Below, one piece after another: positions 57,337-64,000 of a stretch of 64,000 nucleotides of DNA (positions are counted from its first letter, which is position 1; each line of letters begins with the position of its first letter). The position numbers and the translations under genes were made by a program. Source of the stretch: Klebsiella pneumoniae (GTDB taxonomy: Bacteria > Pseudomonadota > Gammaproteobacteria > Pseudomonadales > UBA5518); assembly GCA_945862145.1 (NCBI GenBank), contig CAMAXE010000018.1, positions 1 to 64,000 on the forward strand, in the 5' to 3' direction. Under the pieces are notes generated by a model. That model was not told where the DNA came from. It ran no database searches and worked only from the letters and a program-made list of their open reading frames with translations.

Positions 57337-57853
57337 GCCCGATCCTCGCATCCAGGGAGGCTGCGCCTCGACTACCCGGCGTGCCTGCGGTGGGGCGAGA
57401 TGACCGGTCGGCGCCAAACCGGTCCGCATTGTGCTCAGGCTTTCTCGCGTCAGCCACTCACCTCTCCTTGACCACTCACCGTTACTCTCCATCGATCAGG
57501 GGCGAGAGCTCTTCCTGATTTGGTCGGCCGGGTGACTTGTGCAACGAAACAAGTTTCTGATCGCAGGGTCGCGCAGTCTGCTGTTACAACCTTTTACACG
57601 CGCTGCCTGAACCACTCCCTTTGCGACCCGTCTATATCGGTGAGACGCTTCCGTTCCGGCGGCGCACACGAAGAGACGGATTCACACATGGATCACATAC
57701 TCGCCCAGTCCGCTATCCACCTTCCCGATCCGCCATTGATGGCACTTTGGCTCGTGCCATGCCTAAGGTCTCCCGCTTTACACGGTGCTTTACCGTGCAA
57801 AACGGGGTCCTTGTTTTTTTGCGTCTCCCGCGTGGCGAGAGACGCAGCCGGCC
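57337..57853. other. Intergenic region with hairpins, no supported gene
   Basis: These 517 bases mark the downstream edge of the island. Open frames here have no recognisable product or ribosome site. Hairpins are visible: CACGGT-GCTTT-ACCGTG at 57781-57797 and GCGTCTC (57821-57827) with GAGACGC (57839-57845), the latter preceded on the plus strand by seven T residues. Neither has a T run in the right place for an intrinsic terminator of the minus-strand gene. A small RNA is possible but unproven. Confidence 0.5.
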
Positions 57854-58198
57854 TTACTTGTCCCGGGCCTTGTCGAACATCACCTTGAGGGCGACGATCA
57901 AGGCCGCTGGCGCAACAAACACGTTCAGCATCGTGAAGACCACGCCAACCACCGGGAAGCCGCCCAGCACCTCCCCGAACAGTCTGGCGAACACGATGAA
58001 TGAGACCATGAATGCCATTGCTGCGATCAGGAATTCAGAGGCCTCGTCTTCGGTCACGTTGAGTACACCGACGATGACGCCGTCGATTGCGAGCAGAAGT
58101 ATTGCCCAGAGAGGCACCCCGGTACCCGCCATTACCGCGATCACTACTGCGGCCAGAAGGCCCACCAGAAACGCCCATTTGCCGATGTGTTTGCCCAT
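57854..58198 (-). CDS. Small integral membrane protein, unknown function
   Basis: The 114-residue protein has about four hydrophobic helices: WAFLVGLLAAVVIAVMAG, LWAILLLAIDGVIVGVLN, FLIAAMAFMVSFIV and VVFTMLNVFVAPAALIVALK. The acidic NVTEDEASE lies between helices 2 and 3. I do not recognise a characterised family. GGAG six bases before the ATG at 58198 decides this start over one ten codons upstream. It is downstream of the SDR gene on the same strand after 184 bp. Confidence 0.7.
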   Translation of the reverse strand: MGKHIGKWAFLVGLLAAVVIAVMAGTGVPLWAILLLAIDGVIVGVLNVTEDEASEFLIAAMAFMVSFIVFARLFGEVLGGFPVVGVVFTMLNVFVAPAALIVALKVMFDKARDK

Positions 58199-58382
58199 TT
58201 CGTTCTCCGCGCTTGTTGTGTGTTTCATCAGCGGCTCAGTTATTTGATCCGCAGGTCGCTTATGTCATGGACCAAGGATGGTGGTCAACGGCAACGCCTG
58301 CCGTAACGCTCGGCTGCCGTGCCCGCCCCGGAAAACACTGTAGGGCTGCGAAGGACCTGCCCGGGTGCCTGCCGCCCCGCTG

Positions 58383-59168
58383 TCAGTCGATGGTTGCACC
58401 ACCGTCCATCACGATATGCGCCCCGGTCATGAACGAGGATTCATCCGAGGCCAGAAACACCACGCCAGCGGCGATTTCCTCGGGTCTGCCCAGACGCTTG
58501 AGAAGCGCGTCCTTGCCGAAATCCACCAACGCCTGTTCGGGGTCCAGTCCCAGTGATGCGATATGCCGGTCTGTGGCCCGGGTGTGAATGGCCCCCGGGC
58601 ACACCCCGTTGACCCGTATGTTGTGCGGGGCAAGGTCCATGGCAAGGCAGCGTGTGAGCTGTGCCACGGCCGCCTTCGATGTGTTGTACGGAATGAAGGA
58701 TGGCTGCGCGATGAACGCCGACACGGAGGCAATGTTCACGATGGCCCCGCCCCCGTTTTTTCGCAGTTCGGGCAGGCACTCCCGCACCATGTTTGCGTAA
58801 CCGATCACGTTGACACCAAACACCTGCTGCCAGTCCGCGGGCGTGATGTCCTCGACCTTACCAAACACGAAGGCGGCCGCGTTATTGACCAGAATGTTGA
58901 CCGTTCCGAAGCGGGCAACCGTGGCCGCCACGCAGTTGCGCACGGAATCCGGATCGGCGGTGTCGGTGTGGTGGAAAAATGCCTTTCCTCCGGACGCATT
59001 GATGACGTTCGCAAACTCGCTGCCGGCCGTTTCGTCAATGTCTGCAATCGTTACGGCAGCCCCTTCGCGGGCGAAGCGCTCTGCAATAGCGCGGCCTATT
59101 CCACTGCCCGAACCGGTGACGATGGCGATCTTGTTGTGTAACAGCACTGGCGGGACTCCCGTGTTCAT
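58383..59168 (-). CDS. Short-chain dehydrogenase/reductase
   Basis: The 261-residue classical SDR has TGSGSGIG, the DIDE acidic end of strand two (NAD preference), ILVNNAA, a catalytic Ser in IASVSAF and Tyr-Lys in YNTSK. VMDGGATID at the end is typical. The family covers sterol, sugar and dihydrodiol dehydrogenases, and no neighbour fixes the substrate. Start ATG 59168 is given; a GTG seven codons later with GGGAG upstream is an alternative. Base composition is closer to the island's right flank than to the island itself. Confidence 0.87.
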   Translation of the reverse strand: MNTGVPPVLLHNKIAIVTGSGSGIGRAIAERFAREGAAVTIADIDETAGSEFANVINASGGKAFFHHTDTADPDSVRNCVAATVARFGTVNILVNNAAAFVFGKVEDITPADWQQVFGVNVIGYANMVRECLPELRKNGGGAIVNIASVSAFIAQPSFIPYNTSKAAVAQLTRCLAMDLAPHNIRVNGVCPGAIHTRATDRHIASLGLDPEQALVDFGKDALLKRLGRPEEIAAGVVFLASDESSFMTGAHIVMDGGATID

Positions 59169-59273
59169 TGTGCGTGGAGCGTGGCGATGCAGACCGAATA
59201 TAGCAGCGACCGAACACGCGCCGGCAAAGGCCCGCTGTTGGCAGAGAGCCTGGCGTCGCGGCAGTGCGGTTCC

Positions 59274-60962
59274 TCAGCGGTCGTCGATATACGCGAGCAG
59301 GGCCTGACGGCCGTTTCCCCCGGTCGTGCTCCGCAGTTGGTCCGTCCAGTGTCGCATCAGGGCGATCTGCAGGCTGATATCGTCAGCATCGATATTGACG
59401 GCGCCGGCGGCGGGCAGTGGCTCTCCCACCCACGTCAGCTCTATCTGTAGCCCTACCTCGTCGTAGCAGAGCTGCAGCTCGACCGGTTGGGCAGGGCTTG
59501 CAAGGCGCGGCGCCGCCTGGCTGAATTCCTCGAGGAAATTGCTCGCGCGGTCGATCAGCTCTACCCGGGCGCCCCAGGTGCGGCCCTGCGTTGCAGCGAA
59601 GTCCTTGAGTGCGTTGAAGCCGGTGTCCGGCTGCCAGCGCAGGGTCGCGTTTTTTGGAATGCCAAGGCGCAGCACGGCGTTCAACGCCAGGGCCAGCAGC
59701 ATTGCCGATGCCAGCGGTGACTTCAGCACTTCCTGGACGAACAGAGGCAGATGCGCATGCCCGTACCCGTACCCGTACCCGTGCGAATCCACGACCAGCA
59801 TGCTCGCTGCGATGGCGGAGCCGATGACGAGCGTGCGCCGGGTGTCGACCAGCCGCTGCGACAGCATGGCGATGCCCGTGCGGATCGTGAATGTCGCGGA
59901 GTAGAAGCAGGCGGCGCCGAGTATCCCGGCGGGTATCGCATAGAGCACGCTGGCCGCGCCTGGCAGCAATCCTAGCGCGATCCAGCCCACGCCGGCCGCC
60001 ACGCCCACCCGGCGCGCCAGCACGCCGTTTGCCGCTCCCAGACCCACACTGCCGGAGTAGGTGTTCGTGCCCAGCACACCGACGATGCCGGCGACGACGC
60101 AGCCCAGCCCGTCGGCCAGCGTGCCGGCGCGGAGCGACTGGAAGTCCGGGGCCTTCCAGTTCGGATTGGCGAGCTGCTGGCACGCGGTCAGGTCGGCGAT
60201 GGCGCGGACGAAGCAGGCCACGGCGCCGATCAGGAATCCTGGCAAGAACTCGAGCGGGAAGGTTGGCAGTGCGAGCGGCCAACGCGGGATGACGACAGCG
60301 ACGTGGCTCACGGCAGCCACCACACCACCCGACAACATTGCGGTGGCGAGAAAGGCCACGCACCCGGTTGTCACGCCCACGAGTACCGCCAGCGAGCGCA
60401 GGGCGGGCCGTGCCCATATGGCGACGCCGATGATGGTTGCCAGCGTGATCGCCGAAGCGCTTATCTCCATGCCGCTGGAGCGGCTGCCCAGACCGATACC
60501 CAGCATCAGCCGCAGCCCGAACAGGCCCAGTGTGGCCCCCAGCAGCAGAATCACCACGCCGATGATCTCGGGCGGGATGTACGCGCGCAGACTGCGTATG
60601 TACCGCGACAGCAGCATCTCGGTGCAGCCGGCGACGATCGTGAGTCCCGCCACGGCCCCCAGGCCGCCGGTCCGTGCCGCCTCGACGGCGAAGGGGACGT
60701 AGAGAATCGTGCAATGGCCCAGCAACAAATAGCCCGATCCGATCCCGCGGCGGCCGAAGGCCTGTATCAGCGTGCCCAGTCCCATTGCCACCATGGCAAG
60801 GCTGACGTAGCGGGTGACCGTCTCCGCATCGGCCCCGGCGGCCTCGGCCACGATACGGGGAAACACCAGGGTGACTGCACTGAGCGCGATGTGCTGCAGC
60901 GCGTTCAGCCAGACGATGCGCGCCGGTGGGGCAGCGTCGACTGCATACACAATCGAGGACAT
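59274..60962 (-). CDS. NCS2-family (uracil/xanthine) permease with soluble C-terminal extension
   Basis: The 562-residue protein begins with an NCS2 transporter of about 12 to 14 helices (LNALQHIALSAVTLVFPRIV, then GAVACFVRAIADLTACQ and TNTYSGSVGLGAANGV in the core). After about residue 440 a soluble domain follows (VELIDRASNFLEEFSQ, VELQLCYDEVGLQIELTW) that resembles a reduced anti-sigma/GHKL-type ATPase module. The typical N and G boxes are not obvious. A hexanucleotide repeat encodes HGYGYGYGHAH. Substrates of the family are nucleobases or urate; the extension may regulate transport. ATG 60962 has GGAGG-rich sequence upstream. Confidence 0.8.
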   Translation of the reverse strand: MSSIVYAVDAAPPARIVWLNALQHIALSAVTLVFPRIVAEAAGADAETVTRYVSLAMVAMGLGTLIQAFGRRGIGSGYLLLGHCTILYVPFAVEAARTGGLGAVAGLTIVAGCTEMLLSRYIRSLRAYIPPEIIGVVILLLGATLGLFGLRLMLGIGLGSRSSGMEISASAITLATIIGVAIWARPALRSLAVLVGVTTGCVAFLATAMLSGGVVAAVSHVAVVIPRWPLALPTFPLEFLPGFLIGAVACFVRAIADLTACQQLANPNWKAPDFQSLRAGTLADGLGCVVAGIVGVLGTNTYSGSVGLGAANGVLARRVGVAAGVGWIALGLLPGAASVLYAIPAGILGAACFYSATFTIRTGIAMLSQRLVDTRRTLVIGSAIAASMLVVDSHGYGYGYGHAHLPLFVQEVLKSPLASAMLLALALNAVLRLGIPKNATLRWQPDTGFNALKDFAATQGRTWGARVELIDRASNFLEEFSQAAPRLASPAQPVELQLCYDEVGLQIELTWVGEPLPAAGAVNIDADDISLQIALMRHWTDQLRSTTGGNGRQALLAYIDDR

Positions 60963-61003
60963 CGGGTGATTCCGCCTCCTCCTGATGCGCCGCGACAGGC
61001 GCC

Positions 61004-61117
61004 CTACTTGGCCGGGGACAGGTCCATCGCCACCAAATCACCGTCCGGCAGTTTGTGCGCGATGCCGTAGTGGCAGTCGATGCAGATACGCTCGCCGGCG
61101 GCTAGCCGTTTTGGCAT
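61004..61117 (-). pseudogene. 3' remnant of a NapC/NirT-type multihaem cytochrome c
   Basis: A 37-codon frame reads MPKRLAAGERICIDCHYGIA and then HKLP before its end. ICIDCH is a haem c motif, and the following GIAHKLP is the signature of the last haem site of NapC/NirT/NrfH quinol-oxidising cytochromes. The rest of such a gene (about 160 residues and three more haem motifs) is absent: a stop lies five codons upstream and the binding-protein gene ends 73 bases away. It is a truncated relic between the permease and the binding protein. Confidence 0.65.
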
Positions 61118-61189
61118 AGCTCGCCATGCTCACGATTCCTGTGTCACCCCATGGCGGATTCTCGGCACAGCGGGTTGTGCGGCCTGCCC

Positions 61190-62248
61190 TCAGGGCGCTG
61201 CCCGCAGCCTGGCGAGCGCGGGCGCCTCGGCGTCCTCGATGCCGGCCGGCACGTTCTCGTACCAGTGGATGTTCACGAAGCCTTTCGGGAAGGTGCGGTA
61301 GAGTTGCGCTTTCAGCTTGGGATCCACCAGTTTCAGCGTGCCGCGTGCGGCACTGAAGTTGCCCGCGGCCTTGGTGATGCGCGCGGCGTTTTCCGGACGC
61401 GCCGCAAAGTTGATCCACTTGTAGGCGCCATCGTCATTGCCTCCCTTGGCCGGGATGGTCGATGCAACGATCCAGCCGAGCATGCCTGACTTGGGAGCGA
61501 TATAGCGGATCGGCGCCGCCTCCCGGTTCAGCGCCCATGACGGGGCGTCCCAGAACATCGCGGCGGTCACGGCCCCGGACCTGAAGGCGTCCTGCAGTTC
61601 TTTTTCGCCGCTGAACACCAGCCCGATGTTCTGCTTGCAGGCGATCAGCTTGTCCACCACGCGGTTGGCCATCGCCGCGTAGGCGGGGGGGTCGTTATAG
61701 AGGGCGAAGGGGTCTTCGCCATAGGCAAAGGCAAAGGCGATCAGTACGGGTCGCACGGCGCGGATCGCGGTTTTGCCGCGCAGCGCCGGGTCGCAGAGAT
61801 CTGTGTAGTCGCTGACGCTGGCGCGCCGGGTGTTGACCGCGAGCCCTTCGGTGCCCCAGAGGTAAGGCACGCCGTAGACGGAGCTGTTGACGGTGGTGTT
61901 CTTGCGCGTGGCCTCAAGCATCTCCGGCAGGAAATGGTCGACCTGGATCCGGTTGAGGTCGAGGGGCTTGTAGATGCCGTACTGTTGTTGTGCGCCTGCC
62001 ACGCGGTCGTGCGAGGGGTGCACGAGGTCGTAACCGGCACCCTCGGAGCTGCGCAGCCGCGCGATGATGTCCTCGTTGTCGGTCAGGGTGACCTCGATCT
62101 GGATGCCGGTTTCCTTGCGAAAATCCTCCGCGAGGTCGGCGGGCACGTAGTCTGTCCAGGTAAGGATGCGCAGCTTTCCGGCATCGGCCTGCGCCCACAG
62201 CGACGTACCGAGCGCAAGCAGTAGCAGGCTTAGACGGGCCAGAGTCAT
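61190..62248 (-). CDS. PotD-like periplasmic solute-binding protein
   Basis: The 352-residue protein has a signal peptide (LSLLLLALGTSLWAQADA) and the spermidine/putrescine-binding pattern: LRILTWTDYVPADLAEDFRK, then YDLVHPSHD, VPYLWGTEGLAVN and WINFAARPENAARI. It should bind a polyamine or similar cation in the periplasm. No ATPase or permease of an ABC system is encoded next to it; the only transporter nearby is the NCS2 permease 0.2 kb downstream. It may feed a distant transporter or act as a sensor protein for a membrane receptor. Confidence 0.85.
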   Translation of the reverse strand: MTLARLSLLLLALGTSLWAQADAGKLRILTWTDYVPADLAEDFRKETGIQIEVTLTDNEDIIARLRSSEGAGYDLVHPSHDRVAGAQQQYGIYKPLDLNRIQVDHFLPEMLEATRKNTTVNSSVYGVPYLWGTEGLAVNTRRASVSDYTDLCDPALRGKTAIRAVRPVLIAFAFAYGEDPFALYNDPPAYAAMANRVVDKLIACKQNIGLVFSGEKELQDAFRSGAVTAAMFWDAPSWALNREAAPIRYIAPKSGMLGWIVASTIPAKGGNDDGAYKWINFAARPENAARITKAAGNFSAARGTLKLVDPKLKAQLYRTFPKGFVNIHWYENVPAGIEDAEAPALARLRAAP

Positions 62249-62431
62249 ATCTCGTCCTCGGAGCCGGGGCAGCGCAGGAGTCGCGCCGCCAGCAGGCTGA
62301 CAGGTTGACGCGAGGTTAACCCGCAGGCTTGCGCATTGTCACGCCCGGGCAGGCGTACTCGCGTCAAAGCGACTAAGCTCTCTGGACGCGTGCGGGCCGT
62401 TTCCGCAGGTGCTGCGGCGGACATTGAATAA

Positions 62432-63886
62432 GTGACAGCGAAGGACGATCTTTTGGAAGCCGTAGCCGAGGCGCTTGCACGCCTTGCAGAGGAGTTCGCC
62501 TTCGCCGAGCCCGGCTCCGATACCGGTCTGCTGCCGGTCAACGCGCTGCTGATGGACCTCGAGCAGTTGCCCGCGCAGTTCCTGCCTCCGTCTTTGGCTA
62601 CGGCATTCGCGCGGCCACGGGCCTGGATCGATGCCACGCTCGACGGTTCGGGCAAATTCGACGCAGCGACCTTGGGGCTCCTCCACGACTGGCACGGGTG
62701 GGTGATCGACTCTTTGATGAGCGAATCCACCGGCGGGCCTGCACCGGCGTTGCCGCAAAGCCTGCTTGAGACATCGCCCGCGGATGCCGCCCTGCTGCCG
62801 ACCGACGCCGAGCCGGTGGTGGCGGAGAGTGGCCCGGCGCCAGTTGCCACTTCCGCTGCTGCTCCCGTCCCAGCTTCAGCTCCCGCTCCCGCTCCCGCTC
62901 CCGCTGTTGTATCTGCGCCTGCGCCTGCGCCGGTAGCCCGTGTCGAGGCGCCCCCCGTGCCGCCCGCAGCCACCGCAGCCCCTGCGGACACCAACATCCC
63001 CTCCATGGTGCTGAAGCTCCCGGGTGATCTGGAGCTGCTGCGCGAGTTTCACAGCGAATCCCTGGAACTGCTGCGCTCGATCGAGCAAGCGGTGCTCACG
63101 CTGGAGGAAAACCCCGGCGCGTCCGAGGCCATCAACGCGATTTTCCGTGCTTTCCACACCTTCAAGGGCAGCGCCGGTTTTCTGCAACTGTTGTCGCTGC
63201 GCGACTTTGCGCATGAGTTGGAGTCCTTGCTCGAGGTGGTCCGCAGTGGCGAGGCCGTGGTCACGCGAGCGGTCATCGACGCCATCCTGGCCGGTGCCGA
63301 CGTGCTCGCGGAGTGCACGAGCCAGGTCGGTGTGCAGGTAGCCGGACACAATCCCGGTGCGCCGATACCCGTTCCCGGCGCTTCAGTGCTGGCTCTGGTT
63401 ACGGCGGCGTTGCGCGGTGAGCCGGTCGCTCCGGCGCCCGCGCCTCCGGCTCCGGCGCCTGCGCCCGTCGCCGCCGTCGCGCCCAGCGAGGGCGCGGTAG
63501 TTGCGTCCCCTGTCGCCCAGGCCTCGCCGCCAAAGCCGGTGGCGGTGCCAGCGACATCACGCGAGCCCGCGGTGGCAGACAGCTTTGTCAGGCTGGACGC
63601 GGCGAAGCTCGATGACCTGGTGAACCTGGTCGGCGAACTGGTGGTGGCGCAGTCCTTCGTGCTCGAGAGTGCCGAGGTGCGCGGCTCCCCCAACCTCGAG
63701 CTCGCGCACTCCGTGCGCAAACTGGTGCGTATCACCCGCGGCTTGCAACACAACGCCATGTCGCTGCGCATGGCGCAGCACGGTACGGCTGAAGATGGCC
63801 TGCACGCACTGCTTGCGTGGGGGCAGGGGATCCACGGCCCGGGCCCGCTCGACGACGACTTCTCGATCGTGCGCATCCGCTTCTGA
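62432..63886 (+). CDS. CheA-like protein with Hpt and dimerisation domains but no kinase domain
   Basis: The 484-residue protein has an Hpt domain with His242 in FRAFHTFKGSAGF, flanked by long Ala-Pro linkers, and a CheA P3-type dimerisation helix pair (FVRLDAAKLDDLVNLVGELV, then LVRITRGLQHNAMSLRM). In CheA this leads into the ATPase and CheW-like domains. Here it is followed by AEDGLHALLAWG and ends LDDDFSIVRIRF, which reads like the C-terminal end of SpoIIE/RsbU phosphatases. An in-frame deletion joining cheA to a phosphatase gene is likely. The GTG start at 62432 lacks a strong ribosome site. Confidence 0.72.
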   Translation: MTAKDDLLEAVAEALARLAEEFAFAEPGSDTGLLPVNALLMDLEQLPAQFLPPSLATAFARPRAWIDATLDGSGKFDAATLGLLHDWHGWVIDSLMSESTGGPAPALPQSLLETSPADAALLPTDAEPVVAESGPAPVATSAAAPVPASAPAPAPAPAVVSAPAPAPVARVEAPPVPPAATAAPADTNIPSMVLKLPGDLELLREFHSESLELLRSIEQAVLTLEENPGASEAINAIFRAFHTFKGSAGFLQLLSLRDFAHELESLLEVVRSGEAVVTRAVIDAILAGADVLAECTSQVGVQVAGHNPGAPIPVPGASVLALVTAALRGEPVAPAPAPPAPAPAPVAAVAPSEGAVVASPVAQASPPKPVAVPATSREPAVADSFVRLDAAKLDDLVNLVGELVVAQSFVLESAEVRGSPNLELAHSVRKLVRITRGLQHNAMSLRMAQHGTAEDGLHALLAWGQGIHGPGPLDDDFSIVRIRF

Positions 63887-63985
63887 TTCGCACCTCGCGC
63901 CTCGCGTGTCGCGGTGCAGCATGGGCCGCTCGCGTGGCGTATCGACTTTCACCTTCCCTGCAGCAATTCACAGGAGTCCACGCAA

Positions 63986-64000
63986 ATGAGTATCGTTCGA
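63986..64000 (+). CDS. Start of a gene cut by the window edge
   Basis: ATG at 63986 follows AGGAG by 9 bases and reads MSIVR before the window ends. It lies 99 bases after the truncated CheA-like gene and is probably in the same unit. Nothing can be said of its product; a STAS or receiver protein would fit the context. Confidence 0.55.

Noticed and set aside
57821-57845. Hairpin near seven T residues as an intrinsic terminator of the membrane-protein gene
   Set aside because: On the minus strand the run following the stem is A, not T, so it lacks the needed U tract.
57520-57888. 122-codon plus-strand frame in the island's downstream spacer
   Set aside because: It has no similarity I recognise, no ribosome site, and it overlaps the membrane-protein gene's 3' end.
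63760-63985. Sequencing frameshift hiding the CheA kinase domain
   Set aside because: None of the three plus frames downstream of SLRM shows CheA ATPase motifs, and the tail in the original frame reads like a genuine protein end.

Overview
The window comes from a GC-rich bacterial chromosome, most likely a gammaproteobacterium with broad catabolic habits. Pointers are REP-like hairpins built on GCGGGC-CAT-GCCCGC, two long TonB-dependent receptors, hybrid histidine kinases, and GTG starts with overlapping stop/start junctions. The exact lineage cannot be fixed from sequence alone. No rRNA, tRNA, CRISPR array, integrase, transposase or prophage gene was seen.

Layout: 1-357 is a 49-bp tandem array of paired hairpins. 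358-4985 (minus) holds a gluconate-dehydrogenase-like flavoprotein pair and a TonB receptor ending in an intrinsic terminator. 5209-12084 (plus) is an aromatic-ring catabolic operon: meta-cleavage-type hydrolase, carbazole-dioxygenase-like Rieske oxygenase, ferredoxin reductase, BphC-type extradiol dioxygenase, amidase, and an M20-fold protein without metal ligands. 12085-12623 is a repeat-filled spacer. 12624-17463 holds a second small catabolic set (oxidoreductase, MarR regulator, racemase-family protein, cyclase-family hydrolase, class III CoA-transferase), followed by a phosphotransferase-like gene. 19116-30003 encodes four consecutive signalling proteins: two hybrid kinases, an HD-GYP regulator and a 7TM kinase. 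29960-32208 (minus) is a coupled luciferase-like monooxygenase and P450 pair. 32359-42572 (plus) is an N-methyl-glycine block: aspartate kinase coupled to soxBDAG, an M20 peptidase, and a dimethylglycine-dehydrogenase-like enzyme.

42768-57336 is a distinct, less GC-rich catabolic island. It has two paralogous Rieske oxygenase alpha subunits, a TonB receptor, four dehydrogenases or reductases (three SDR, one MDR), an epimerase-like barrel, SnoaL-like, EthD, bicupin and VOC proteins, a stand-alone Rieske ferredoxin, and two paralogous XRE regulators whose sensor domains look like inactivated S24/LexA folds. It is the best candidate for an undescribed pathway: a TonB-imported, probably cyclic substrate attacked by paired Rieske oxygenases under paired regulators.

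57854-64000 returns to high GC: a small membrane protein, an SDR, an NCS2 permease with a soluble C-terminal extension, the stub of a NapC/NirT cytochrome, an orphan PotD-like binding protein, and a CheA-like protein that lost its kinase domain and ends in a tail resembling a SpoIIE-type phosphatase. The last 15 bases start another gene.
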